A stretch of DNA of 54,632 nucleotides from Actinomadura hibisca NBRC 15177 (GTDB lineage Bacteria; Actinomycetota; Actinomycetes; Streptosporangiales; Streptosporangiaceae): positions 1 through 54,632 of the forward strand of contig NZ_BCRO01000088.1 of the NCBI RefSeq assembly GCF_001552635.1, read 5' to 3'. The notes below the pieces were generated by a model, which worked only from the letters and a program-made list of their open reading frames with translations, did no database searches and was not told where the DNA came from. Shown here one piece after another: positions 22,459 through 31,296 of the stretch. A program made the translations under genes and the position numbers. The number at the start of each line of letters is the position of its first letter. Positions within the stretch are counted from its first letter, which is position 1.

Positions 22459-23613
22459 ATGAGCAGCCCGTCGAGCAGTCCCTGGAACACCCCCGAGCGC
22501 GCCGCGCTGCGCGAGCTGGTCCGCGACTTCACCACCCGGGAGATCGTCCCGTCCCTCCCGGCGTGGGAGGAGGGCGGCGAGCTCCCCCGCGAGCTGCACC
22601 GCAAGGCGGCCGGCGCGGGACTGCTGGGCGCGGGCTTCCCCGAGGAGGCGGGCGGGTCGGGCGGCGACCCGATCGACGCGCTGATCGTGGCCGAGGAGCT
22701 GATCCAGGCGGGCGGGTCCGGCGGCGTGGTGGCCTCGTTGTTCACCCACGGGATCGCGCTGCCGCACATCATCGCGGCCGGGGACAAGGACCTGATCGAC
22801 CGGTTCGCGCGGCCGGTGCTGGCGGGCGAGAAGATCGGCGCGCTGGGCATCACCGAGCCCGACACCGGGTCGGACGTGGCGGGCATCCGCACCACCGCCG
22901 TCCGCGACGGCGACCACTACGTGGTCAACGGGGCCAAGATGTTCATCACCTCGGGCGTGCGCGCCGACTTCGTCACGCTGGCCGTGCGGACCGGCGAGCC
23001 CGGCTTCGGCGGCGTCTCGCTGCTGGTGGTGGAGAAGGGCACGCCGGGCTTCACGGTGTCGCGGGCGCTGAGCAAGATGGGCTGGCTCTGCTCCGACACG
23101 GCCGAGCTGTCGTTCACCGACGTGCGGGTGCCGGTCGCCAACCTGGTCGGGGCCGAGAACAGCGGCTTCCTCCAGATCGTGCAGAACTTCGTCACCGAGC
23201 GGCTGTCGCTGGCGGTGCAGGCGTACGCGACGGCGCAGCGCTGCCTGGACCTCACCATGGAGTACGTGCGGGTCCGCGAGACCTTCGGGCGTCCGCTGTC
23301 GTCGCGCCAGCTCGTGCGGCACAAGCTGGCCGAGATGGCGCGGCAGGTGGACGTGGCGCGCGCCTACACGCGGCAGATCGCCGAGCGGTACATCGCGGGC
23401 GAGGACGTGCTGACCGAGACGGCCTACGCCAAGAACACCGCCGTCTACGCCGTCGAGCACGTGGTGCACGAGGCGGTGCAGCTGCACGGCGGCATGGGTT
23501 ACATGCGCGAGTCGGAGGTGGAGCGGCACTACCGGGACGCGCGCATCCTCGGCATCGGCGGCGGCACCAACGAGATCATGAACGAGATCGTCGCCAAGCG
23601 CCTGGGGTTCTGA
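22459..23613 (+). CDS. Acyl-CoA dehydrogenase
   Basis: A 384-residue flavoprotein oxidising acyl-CoA to enoyl-CoA. It has GITEPDTGSDVAGI (about 130-143) and FITSG for FAD and substrate binding, and RETFGRPLSSRQL near 273. The usual catalytic Glu of medium-chain enzymes (YEGT) is replaced by GGGT at 367-370. Glu247 in VTERLSLA lies where isovaleryl- and long-chain enzymes place their base, so a branched or long acyl substrate is likely. GGAGGT lies nine bases before the ATG. It converges with a racemase that handles 2-methyl-branched acyl-CoAs, which fits branched-chain acid breakdown. Confidence 0.9.
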   Translation: MSSPSSSPWNTPERAALRELVRDFTTREIVPSLPAWEEGGELPRELHRKAAGAGLLGAGFPEEAGGSGGDPIDALIVAEELIQAGGSGGVVASLFTHGIALPHIIAAGDKDLIDRFARPVLAGEKIGALGITEPDTGSDVAGIRTTAVRDGDHYVVNGAKMFITSGVRADFVTLAVRTGEPGFGGVSLLVVEKGTPGFTVSRALSKMGWLCSDTAELSFTDVRVPVANLVGAENSGFLQIVQNFVTERLSLAVQAYATAQRCLDLTMEYVRVRETFGRPLSSRQLVRHKLAEMARQVDVARAYTRQIAERYIAGEDVLTETAYAKNTAVYAVEHVVHEAVQLHGGMGYMRESEVERHYRDARILGIGGGTNEIMNEIVAKRLGF

Positions 23614-23619
23614 ACGCGC

Positions 23620-23659
23620 GCCGCCGGTGTCCGGGCGGCTCCGCCCGGACACCGGCGGC
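23620..23659. terminator. Strong bidirectional hairpin terminator
   Basis: A 19-bp perfect stem starting GCCGCCGGTGT and closing through CCGGGCGG-CT-CCGCCCGG. It lies between the convergent acyl-CoA dehydrogenase and racemase genes. Confidence 0.8.
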
Positions 23660-23664
23660 CTCCC

Positions 23665-24813
23665 TCACGCCTGCGCGACCGCGCCGCTCTCGATCAGCTC
23701 GTCGGCGTCGTCGAAGCCCAGGTCGGCCAGCACCTCGCGGGTCTGCCCGCCGGGCAGCACCGGCACGCCGTCGGTCTCCCCCGGCGTGCGGGAGAAGCGC
23801 GGCGCGGGGGCGGGCTGGCGGTGCCCGGCGCCCTCGACGAACACCTCGCGCGCGGTGTTGTAGGGGTGCTCGGCGGCCTCGGCCAGTGACAACACCGGGG
23901 CCACGCAGGCGTCGCCGGGCAGGAACACCTCGGCCCACTCGTCGCGGGTGCGGGCCTTGAACGCGGCGGCGAAGCGGTCGCGCAGGTCGGGCCAGCGGTC
24001 GCTGTCGTGCTGGCCGGGCAGGTCGGCGTCGGCGAGGCCGAGCTTCTGGAGGAACTCGGCGTAGAACTGCGGCTCCAGCGCGCCGACCGCGACGTGCTTG
24101 CCGTCGGCGGTCTCGTACACGTCGTACCAGGGCGCGCCCGAGTCGAGCATGTTGACGCCGCGCTCGTCGCGCCACATGCCCCCGGCCATGAAGCCGTGGA
24201 TGAAGGTGGACAGGTGCGCGGTGCCGTCCACGATGGCGGCGTCCACGACCTGGCCCTTGCCGCTGACCTTGGACTCCAGCAGCGCGGCCAGCACGCCGAC
24301 CACCAGGTACATGCTGCCGCCCGCGAAGTCGCCCAGCAGGTTCATCGGGATCTGCGGCGGGCCCCCGGCGCGGCCGATGGCGTGCAGCGCGCCGGTGATG
24401 GCGATGTAGCCCACGTCGTGCCCGGCGCTCTGCGACAGCGGGCCCTGCTGGCCCCAGCCGGTCATCCGGCCGTAGACCAGCTTGGGGTTGCGGGCCAGGC
24501 AGTCGTCGGGGCCGAGGCCGAGGCGCTCGGTGACGCCCGGCCGGAAGCCCTCCAGCAGCACGTCGGACTTCTCCACCATGCGCAGCACGAGTTCCTTGCC
24601 GCGCTCGCTCTTCAGGTCGACGGCGATGGAGCGCTTGCCGCGGTTGGTGAAGTCGGTGCCGCCGGTCGCGCCGCCGCCCCGCAGGGCCGCGGCCGCGCGG
24701 TCCACCCGGATGACCTCCGCGCCCAGGTCGGCCAGCAACATCGCGGCGAACGGACCGGGCCCGATCCCGGCCAGCTCGATCACCCGCACGCCCGACAGCG
24801 GTCCGTTGCCCAT
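23665..24813 (-). CDS. mcr: Alpha-methylacyl-CoA racemase (CaiB/BaiF family)
   Basis: A 382-residue family III CoA-transferase fold protein of the racemase type. The GHDVGYIAITGALHAIGR and NLLGDFAGGSM blocks are those of alpha-methylacyl-CoA racemase. His132, Asp162 and Glu247 fall at the spacing of the mycobacterial MCR residues His126, Asp156 and Glu241, shifted by six. It epimerises the 2-methyl centre of branched acyl-CoAs so that dehydrogenases can act. AAGGGAA lies before the ATG at 24813. An imperfect CGAGT-n12-ACTCG repeat (24876-24897) upstream may be a regulator site. It faces the acyl-CoA dehydrogenase across a strong terminator. Confidence 0.88.
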   Translation of the reverse strand: MGNGPLSGVRVIELAGIGPGPFAAMLLADLGAEVIRVDRAAAALRGGGATGGTDFTNRGKRSIAVDLKSERGKELVLRMVEKSDVLLEGFRPGVTERLGLGPDDCLARNPKLVYGRMTGWGQQGPLSQSAGHDVGYIAITGALHAIGRAGGPPQIPMNLLGDFAGGSMYLVVGVLAALLESKVSGKGQVVDAAIVDGTAHLSTFIHGFMAGGMWRDERGVNMLDSGAPWYDVYETADGKHVAVGALEPQFYAEFLQKLGLADADLPGQHDSDRWPDLRDRFAAAFKARTRDEWAEVFLPGDACVAPVLSLAEAAEHPYNTAREVFVEGAGHRQPAPAPRFSRTPGETDGVPVLPGGQTREVLADLGFDDADELIESGAVAQA

Positions 24814-24906
24814 ATCGTGTTCCCTTTCGCCGCAACCCGCGTGAATCCCGTTCGGTGCCCCCAGTGTGCCCGATTCGAGTAAGCGGCGACTGACTCGGGG
24901 TGCCGG

Positions 24907-26775
24907 TCAGCCCGGGTCGGCCTGGAACACCGGCATGGCCCGCCGCTGATGATCGGCGGCGGCGAGGGTGACCCGGCCGTCGGGGGCGTGCTCGGCGACC
25001 GGTCCCGCGACGGTCAGGAGCCCGCCGCGCACGGTCGGGCGGCGCACGAACGGCCCGTCGGCGGTGAGGACGGTGACCCGGCGGCTCGCGGCGGCCAGGT
25101 AGTGCCAGCGGCCCTTGGGCGAGCGCCACCAGGTGCCGCTCGCCACGTCGCGCTGGAGCCGCGAGCAGTCCCAGGTGTCGTCGCGGCGGCCGGTCAGCAG
25201 CGCCTGCCCGCGCCCGTCCAGCAGGGTCGTGTAGGTGACGCTGCGGCCGCCGCCGTAGGCGTAGCGGGTGCAGATCCAGCGGCCCCTGCCGCCCTTGTCG
25301 GGCAGGTCGCCGCGCCAGAACTCCCACGCGGTGGCCGACTCGACGTCGCCGCGTCCGGTCCGGTCCAGCGAGGTGGGGGCCGACGGGGCGCAGCCGAGCC
25401 GCCCCCACAGGGTGAAACCGTCGGGTTCGGCGTCGGGCGCGGCGTCGATCTGGTGGGGGCCCAGGCGGCGCACCGGCGCGGGCGGCGGCGGCTGGTACAT
25501 CAGGTTGGCCGACTGGAGGCCGCCCAGGTCGGCCATGGTGTAGGGACGGCCGTGGGCGATCTCGGGCTGCCGCAGCTCGAACACCGGACCGCGCCAGCAA
25601 CCACCGGACGCGGCGCGCACCGGGCCGGTGACACCGCCGCGGACCGGGACGTTCCTCCAGCGGGCCGCGCCGCCGAGGTAGGAGGCGCGGAGCCCCGTCA
25701 CCCACGGCGGCAGCAGGTAGCGTCCGGCGGCCAGTTTCAGCGGGCTGGCCCCGCCGGGCAGCGTCCGGCCCTCGGGGAAGATCTCCAGGGTGCGGTTCTC
25801 GCCGCTGACGGTATAGCGGGCGACCCGGTCGGCGTCGTGCAGGAGCGCGATCCGGCGGTTGCCGAGGCGTCCGGCGTACAACAGTTGCGGGTCGCGGGCG
25901 GGCGGGGCGGTGCTGACGCCGCCGGACGCGGCCGCCTTGACGTCGCCGTTCCAGGCGCGCAGCGCCTCGCCGGTGAAGTCGCCGTCTCCGGCCAGGTCGC
26001 CGCGCGCGGGCCAGGTGTCCAGGTCGAGGCGGGTGGTGCGCCGCCAGGCCCCGGCGGGAGTGGCCGTCACGCGGTCGGCGCGTCCGACGGAGCGGTCCGC
26101 GAAGCCGGAGACATGGGCCTCGCCCAGGCCGCCCGTCAGGATGACCGCTCCCCCGGCCGCCACCAGGGCCGCCACGGTGGCGACGGCGGCGGCTCGGCGG
26201 CCGGAGTACCCGGGGCGGCCGTGGAGCCGGGCGTGCAGGCGGACGACGGTCGGGTCCAGCGTGGGCCGGGCCAGCACCTGGTCGCGGATCTCGGGCGGAA
26301 CGCGCTCGTCCACGGCGGCGGCCTCGCGCAGCGCGGCGTCGGGATCGGCCACGCCCAGGGCGGCCAGGCGCTCGTGCACCGTCTCCTCGGGCAGCTCCTC
26401 CAGGTGCCGCAGCACGTAGGCGGCGCGGGCCTGCGGCGGCAGCGCCGCCAGCGCGGAGGTCAGGGCCAGGTCGTCGCCGCTGGGAGCGGCGGGCCGGACG
26501 CGCAACCACGGGCCCAGCCGGGTGCTGCCGCCGGTCAGGCGGCGGCGCGGGCGGTCCGGATGGTGGGCGGCCTGGTGGAGCACCCGGTCGCTCAGCCGGG
26601 CGTAGACCTCCTCGGTCTCGCCGGAGCCGCCGCGCCGGGAGCGGTCGACGATCCAGTGCGCCGCGACGAGCCGTTCGTGCTCGTCGAGCGTGCCGGGCAG
26701 AACAAGATACGCCATTCGGACAAGCCGACGATAACGCTTATTGATGATGGAATTCGGGCTGAGTTTCTCCGGCAC
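24907..26775 (-). CDS. Single-pass membrane protein with sigma-region-4-like cytoplasmic domain
   Basis: A 622-residue protein I cannot place in a named family. N-terminal residues 20-45 (MAYLVLPG...HWIVDRS) and 85-150 precede one transmembrane segment at about 195-216. LPPQARAAYVLRHLEELPEE at 112-131 reads like sigma-70 region 4 of ECF factors. The remaining 400 residues lie outside and are Trp/Tyr-rich with paired cysteines (GCWRG, RLGCAP, WICTRY, WDCSRL). Start GTG 26775 has GGAGGAG eight bases before it. The next gene upstream is a clear paralogue. A signal-sensing or degenerate sigma-like role is only a guess. Confidence 0.72.
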   Translation of the reverse strand: MPEKLSPNSIINKRYRRLVRMAYLVLPGTLDEHERLVAAHWIVDRSRRGGSGETEEVYARLSDRVLHQAAHHPDRPRRRLTGGSTRLGPWLRVRPAAPSGDDLALTSALAALPPQARAAYVLRHLEELPEETVHERLAALGVADPDAALREAAAVDERVPPEIRDQVLARPTLDPTVVRLHARLHGRPGYSGRRAAAVATVAALVAAGGAVILTGGLGEAHVSGFADRSVGRADRVTATPAGAWRRTTRLDLDTWPARGDLAGDGDFTGEALRAWNGDVKAAASGGVSTAPPARDPQLLYAGRLGNRRIALLHDADRVARYTVSGENRTLEIFPEGRTLPGGASPLKLAAGRYLLPPWVTGLRASYLGGAARWRNVPVRGGVTGPVRAASGGCWRGPVFELRQPEIAHGRPYTMADLGGLQSANLMYQPPPPAPVRRLGPHQIDAAPDAEPDGFTLWGRLGCAPSAPTSLDRTGRGDVESATAWEFWRGDLPDKGGRGRWICTRYAYGGGRSVTYTTLLDGRGQALLTGRRDDTWDCSRLQRDVASGTWWRSPKGRWHYLAAASRRVTVLTADGPFVRRPTVRGGLLTVAGPVAEHAPDGRVTLAAADHQRRAMPVFQADPG

Positions 26776-26914
26776 GGGGAGACTCCTCCAAGAAAGCGGG
26801 GGGCGCCATGACCACTACCGATGGTCGCGCGAAAAGGGCGGCCGCGCCGCCGCAATGCGCACACCGGCGGGGAATGGCGCCCCCGTTTCCGGAAGGATCA
26901 CCCGATAAGGGCCG

Positions 26915-28579
26915 TCAGCCGGTGCGGGCGGTCAGCGCCACGGGCGCGTCCGGCCGCCGTCCCGCCTCCGCGGACCGGGCGACCAGCAGCCGTCCCGCGA
27001 CCTTCGCCCCGCGCAGCGGCCCTTCGGCGTGCGGTCGCAGGCCGCGCGCGGCGGCGGCCAGGTAGTACCAGCGCGCGGGCTGGGCCGAGGCGTGCTGAGC
27101 CGAGGTGTGTTGCTCCGGGGTGTGCGGGTCCGGGGCCTGCCACCAGGTGCCCGCGACCGGGCGGCGGTCGTCGCACCAGCCGGTGGCGTGCTCGCTCCGC
27201 TCGTCCAGCAGCGTGGACTGCGCGGTGGTGCCGCCGCCCGCGAACGCCAGGCGCGTGCACGCCCAGTCGGCGCGCGCGCCGTCGTGCGGCAGCCTGCCGG
27301 ACCAGAAGTCCCAGGCCATCGCCTGGATGACGGGCCGCGCGGGCTGCGGCAGCAGGCAGCCGAGCCGTTCCCAGAAGCGGATCCCGGCGGCGTCGAGATG
27401 GGCGGCGTGGGACGCGGGCACCGGTTCGGACGCGGACTCGGACGCGGCCGCGTGGTGGGTCGGCGGCCGGTAGGCCAGCACGACCGGGCGGGCCCCGCCC
27501 AGGTCGCCCACGGTCCGGTGCCCGGCGGTCCCGCGCAGGTCCAGGACGGGGCCGCGCCCGCACCTCGTGCGGACGGCGACCGGCGCGGTGACGCCGTCGC
27601 GCACCTCGACCGGCCCGCCGCCGGGCACCGTGGCCCCGGCGTCCCAGGGCGACAGCAGGTAGCGGCCGCCGCCCAGCGCCAGCGGCGCGGTCGCCTCGGC
27701 CCCGGCGGTGCGCACCTCCAGCGCGCCGCCCGGCTCGGTGTAGCGCGCGACGCGGTCGCCGTGCCGCAGGATCGCGACGGGCGTGCCGTCGACGCGTCCG
27801 GCGTACAGCAGTTGGGCGTCGCCGCGCAGGCGGCGTTGCGGGTCGTCGCCGCGCGCCGCCCAGGCGTTCAGGGCGCGGGTGGTGAACGCCCGGTCGCGGA
27901 CCAGTTCGCCGCGCGCGGGCCAGGCGTCCAGGCGGTGCGGCCCCTGGGCCCAGCCGCCGGGGGCGGCCGCGACCAGGCGCAGGTTCCCGGCGGCGGCCGG
28001 ACGGCTGCCGCCCATCAGCGAGCCGCCGTTCTCGGTGACCACCAGCACCCCGACCAGCGTGGCGGTGAGCGCGGCGGCGGCCGCGATCGGCACCACCGGG
28101 CGGCGGCGCACCGGCCGCCGCAGCGCGGCGGGCAACGGGTCGGGCACTGTCGCGTCCGGGATCGGCGCGGCCTCGGCCGCCTCGATCACCTTCCACGGGT
28201 CGCGCACGCGCAGCGACACCAGCTCGTCGTGCACCCGGTAGCCGGGCAGGCCGGCGACGTTCAGCAGCACCCAGGCGACGCGGACCGGCGCTTCCAGCCG
28301 GGCGAGCGCGTCGGTCGGCGCGGGATCGGGCAGCGGCGCCGGCACGGCGCGCAGCCACGGCCCGAGGCCGGTCTGCGACCGCCGGGACGGCCGCATGGCC
28401 TTGCGCAGCACGCGGCTGCGGCGGCGCTCGGGCGGACCGCCGGTGCGGTCGACGATCCGGCGGGCCATCGCCAGCCGGTACGTGCGCTTCCCCTTGCCGG
28501 GAAGCACGAAATACGCCAGCCAGACTAGGTCGCCATGGACTCCTGGCGCCGCGGAATTCGCCCTGCCCTCTGCCGGCAT
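26915..28579 (-). CDS. Paralogous single-pass membrane protein
   Basis: A 554-residue protein with the same plan as the gene it precedes: LAYFVLPG...RRIVDRT at 21-46, GLGPWLRAVP, a weaker helix block (LARLEAPVRVAWVLLNVAGL, about 92-111), a transmembrane segment at 163-182 and a large external domain. Shared external motifs include LLYAGR, DRVARYT, GGRYLL and TWW. The sigma-4-like stretch has drifted more than in the paralogue. ATG 28579 is chosen over upstream starts because GAGGGAGA lies before it and homology begins after it. The pair arose by tandem duplication. Function unknown. Confidence 0.72.
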   Translation of the reverse strand: MPAEGRANSAAPGVHGDLVWLAYFVLPGKGKRTYRLAMARRIVDRTGGPPERRRSRVLRKAMRPSRRSQTGLGPWLRAVPAPLPDPAPTDALARLEAPVRVAWVLLNVAGLPGYRVHDELVSLRVRDPWKVIEAAEAAPIPDATVPDPLPAALRRPVRRRPVVPIAAAAALTATLVGVLVVTENGGSLMGGSRPAAAGNLRLVAAAPGGWAQGPHRLDAWPARGELVRDRAFTTRALNAWAARGDDPQRRLRGDAQLLYAGRVDGTPVAILRHGDRVARYTEPGGALEVRTAGAEATAPLALGGGRYLLSPWDAGATVPGGGPVEVRDGVTAPVAVRTRCGRGPVLDLRGTAGHRTVGDLGGARPVVLAYRPPTHHAAASESASEPVPASHAAHLDAAGIRFWERLGCLLPQPARPVIQAMAWDFWSGRLPHDGARADWACTRLAFAGGGTTAQSTLLDERSEHATGWCDDRRPVAGTWWQAPDPHTPEQHTSAQHASAQPARWYYLAAAARGLRPHAEGPLRGAKVAGRLLVARSAEAGRRPDAPVALTARTG

Positions 28580-28709
28580 CGCCGTTTCTCCCTCTGCACC
28601 ACTGGTTCCCGTCCTTTGCAGGGCCGAGCGTAGGGAGCGCGGCGCGGCACCGGCGCGCAATTGAACGAACGATTAACCGAGAGGGCGGGCAATTACCGCC
28701 ATTTCCGGC

Positions 28710-30152
28710 TCAGCGCGGGGGCGCGGCCACCCTTTCGCTGAACGAACCGTGGAATCCCATGGGAATGTGATGGCGCAGCCGCAGCGTCGCGACCGGCTCG
28801 GCGGCCACGTCCCGGGCGTCGAGCACCAGCAGCCGGGACCGGTGCTCGGCGGGGTCGTAGGCGAGCGTCAGCAGCCAGCCGTCGCCCTCGGCGGCGTCGG
28901 GCTCGCGCGGCACGAACACCGGTTCGCCGAAGCCGTGGCCGGGCGGCAGTTCGTGCGCGGCGTGCGCGCCGGTGGCGTGGTCGAGATGGTGGACGCCGAT
29001 GGCGGTGGCGGTGCGCCCGGCGAAGTAGGTGTGCCGGTGCGGGCGGCCCGCCTGGCGGACGTCGGCGTGCGGCAATTCCAGCGGGCCGCTGTGGACCTCC
29101 TCGCCGACGACGCGTCCGGACGGGGTGATGCGGTAGCGCATCAGGCCGCAGCCCCACGGGAAGTCCCGGGTGCGGAAGTCGCGGAAGGCGGTGGTCACCT
29201 GCGTCCAGTCGGCGAACCGGACGAACTCCACCACCACGTCCTCGCCGTCCTCGAAGGCGTTCACGAAATGGAAGCCGAGCAGCGCGGGATGTTCGATGAC
29301 GCGCGCCTTTCCGCCGTAGCGGGGCGCGATGACGAAGCAGGTCGGCCGGTGCGGCTGGTAGTCCAGCCCGTCGGCGATCGAGCCGGTGCCCAGCAGGATC
29401 TGCTTCACTCGCGGGATCACCGGGTTGATGACGAACACCATGTGGCGGCGGGTGAGCGCGAAGTCGTGGTTCCACGGGCTGTAGGGCAGCGGGACGCGCG
29501 GCAGATGGTGCAGCCTGCCGCGCGCGTCCACGCGGTAGCGGCGCAGGCTGCGGGCGCGCGTGAAGTCCATGCCGAAGTTGAACAGCTCGCCGGTGTCGGG
29601 GCAGCGCGACGGGTGCGCCGAGAACGCCGACATCACCTTCAGCCGCCCGTCGAAGGAGTGCTCCCCGAGCGTGTCCAGGCTGTCGGGATCGAGCCGGAAC
29701 GGCCGCCCGCCCTCCCACAGCGCCAGGAGCTGGCCGCCGTGCAGCACCACGCCGGTGTTGGCGACGTTGGCGGGCGGGCGCAACATGTTGGCGAGCGCGC
29801 CGCCGGGCCGCTGGGTGCCCAGGCCGCGCAGCCCGACGCGGCCTCTGCGCTGGCCGTAGCGGTAGTGGCGGGTGCGCACGTACCGGTTGCGGTAGCGGAC
29901 GCGGCCGCCCGCGAAGGAGAACATCGAGACCATGCCGTCGCCGTCGAAGATGTGGTCCAGCAACGACTCGCCGACCTGCCAGCGGCCCGGCCCGTTGCGG
30001 TACAGGGTGCCGGTGAGGCCGTCGGGCAGGGCGCCGTCGATCTCGTCGACCTCGTAGTCGTGCTCCTCGGCCAGGCCGTCGTAGACGCCGTGCCACGGTT
30101 CGGGCGCGTGCGGGTCGGGCTGCCGGGGACCGGTCGGGGCCGCTGCCGTCAC
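28710..30152 (-). CDS. Carotenoid oxygenase family protein
   Basis: A 480-residue seven-bladed propeller dioxygenase. The four Fe(II)-binding histidines are His180 (SAFSAHP), His229 (WNHDF), His295 (LGFHFVNAFEDG) and His468 (MGFHGSF). The family cleaves double bonds of carotenoids, apocarotenoids or stilbenes. GTG 30152 is preferred because AAGGAG lies seven bases upstream. No carotenoid biosynthesis genes are nearby, so the substrate is open. Upstream lies a 26-bp inverted repeat of MarR-site character shared with the divergent DUF5996 gene. His-, Arg- and Pro-rich surface segments occur at both ends. Confidence 0.9.
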   Translation of the reverse strand: MTAAAPTGPRQPDPHAPEPWHGVYDGLAEEHDYEVDEIDGALPDGLTGTLYRNGPGRWQVGESLLDHIFDGDGMVSMFSFAGGRVRYRNRYVRTRHYRYGQRRGRVGLRGLGTQRPGGALANMLRPPANVANTGVVLHGGQLLALWEGGRPFRLDPDSLDTLGEHSFDGRLKVMSAFSAHPSRCPDTGELFNFGMDFTRARSLRRYRVDARGRLHHLPRVPLPYSPWNHDFALTRRHMVFVINPVIPRVKQILLGTGSIADGLDYQPHRPTCFVIAPRYGGKARVIEHPALLGFHFVNAFEDGEDVVVEFVRFADWTQVTTAFRDFRTRDFPWGCGLMRYRITPSGRVVGEEVHSGPLELPHADVRQAGRPHRHTYFAGRTATAIGVHHLDHATGAHAAHELPPGHGFGEPVFVPREPDAAEGDGWLLTLAYDPAEHRSRLLVLDARDVAAEPVATLRLRHHIPMGFHGSFSERVAAPPR

Positions 30153-30205
30153 GGGACGCTCCTTGCTCGGCGGATGCTCGCGCCCGCAGCGTGCCACGAC
30201 CGGCG

Positions 30206-30231
30206 CTAGTAGTTCAATACCTAACGACTAG
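30206..30231. promoter_or_regulatory. Candidate MarR-type operator
   Basis: CTAGTAGTT - eight bases - AACGACTAG forms nine-base arms with one mismatch. The right arm also belongs to the palindrome CGACTAGTCG (30225-30234). It lies between the divergent carotenoid oxygenase and DUF5996 genes. Confidence 0.55.
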
Positions 30232-30326
30232 TCGGGCGGCCACTCGGCCGGGCCGCCGGGGCAAAAAGCTGTCCAAGATGGGTCGTCCCCCTCCCCCGCG
30301 GCGGCGCGACGGGGTAGAAGCCGGAC

Positions 30327-31271
30327 ATGACCGACGCGCTACCGGCCCTGCCGTACGACGCCTGGACGGCCACCAAGGACACCCTGCACCTGTGGACCCA
30401 GATCGTCGGGAAGATCCAGCTCGCCTCCACCGCCCCGCGCAACCACTGGTGGCACGCCACGCTCAAGGTGGACGAGCGCGGCTACGCCACCGGCCCGATG
30501 GTGCACGACGGCGTGCACTTCCGGATCGGCTTCGACCTCATCGACCACGACCTGTGGATCCGCACCGGCGACCGCGACGAGGCGATCCCGCTGCGCGACG
30601 GCCTGTCGGTGTCGGAGTTCTACTACAGCCTGGAGGCGCTGCTGCGCGAGCTGGGCGTGCACGTGAAGATCAAGGCCGAGCCGTTCGGGGTGCCGATGAC
30701 CACCCCCTTCGCCGACGACACCGAGCACGCCAGCTACGACCGCGCGAGCGTCGAGGACTACCGGCGCGCGCTGTTCTGGGCGAACGGGGTGTTCGACGAG
30801 TTCCAGGGCTGGTTCAGCGGCAAGAGCAGCCCGGTGCAGCTGTTCTGGCACAGCTTCGACCTGGCGACGGCGCGGTTCTCCGGACGCCGCGCCCCGGACA
30901 TGCCGGACGCCGACCCGGTGACGCGCGAGGCGTACAGCCACGAGGTGATCAGCTTCGGCTGGTGGCCCGGCGACCCGGCCACGCCCGAGCCGACCTTCTA
31001 CTCCTACACCCACCCGGAGCCGGACACGCTGACGCAGCAGCCGCTGCGCCCGCCGACCGCGCGGTGGGCGCCGACCGGGATGACGCACCAGGCGCGGCTG
31101 CCGTGGGCCGACGCGCTGGCGTCCCCGCAGCCGCGCGACGCGGTGCTCGACTTCCTGCAGAGCGCCTACGCGGCCGGGGCGAAGACGGCGGACTGGCCGT
31201 ACGACAAGCTCGACTCGTCCTTCTGCCCCGACCGGGGGCACGTGCGCCCGACGAGCACCGCGAACGGCTGA
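30327..31271 (+). CDS. DUF5996 family protein
   Basis: A 314-residue protein with the start I associate with DUF5996: LPYDAWTATKDTLHLWTQIVGKIQLA followed by APRNHWWHATL. It also carries VPMTTPFADDTEHASYDR and a later SFGWWPGD segment. No membrane segment or signal is seen. The reaction is unknown. TAGAAG six bases before the ATG suggests a leaderless or near-leaderless message. It is divergent from the carotenoid oxygenase, and its stop codon lies in an inverted repeat shared with the convergent hydrolase gene. Arg, His and Trp are frequent in the conserved core, hinting at binding of an anionic or aromatic ligand (inference). Confidence 0.75.
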   Translation: MTDALPALPYDAWTATKDTLHLWTQIVGKIQLASTAPRNHWWHATLKVDERGYATGPMVHDGVHFRIGFDLIDHDLWIRTGDRDEAIPLRDGLSVSEFYYSLEALLRELGVHVKIKAEPFGVPMTTPFADDTEHASYDRASVEDYRRALFWANGVFDEFQGWFSGKSSPVQLFWHSFDLATARFSGRRAPDMPDADPVTREAYSHEVISFGWWPGDPATPEPTFYSYTHPEPDTLTQQPLRPPTARWAPTGMTHQARLPWADALASPQPRDAVLDFLQSAYAAGAKTADWPYDKLDSSFCPDRGHVRPTSTANG

Positions 31272-31296
31272 CCCGGCCCTTCCGCGCCGTCAGCCG
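31265..31296. terminator. Bidirectional hairpin containing both stop codons
   Basis: CGGCTGAC (31265-31272) pairs with GTCAGCCG (31289-31296). Each arm contains the TGA stop of one of the two convergent genes. Confidence 0.6.

Noticed and set aside
23576..26509. A 977-codon minus-strand frame across the racemase and membrane-protein genes
   Set aside because: Arg/Pro/Gly-rich nonsense crossing two well-supported genes in another frame and spanning a strong terminator.
26808..27065. Small plus-strand ORF beginning MTTTDGRAKRAA
   Set aside because: It begins in the leader of the minus-strand membrane protein, runs antisense into its paralogue, and has no ribosome site or domain.
28684..28700. 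Terminator GGCGG-n7-CCGCC after the carotenoid oxygenase gene
   Set aside because: The stem is only five base pairs with no T tract; too weak to list.
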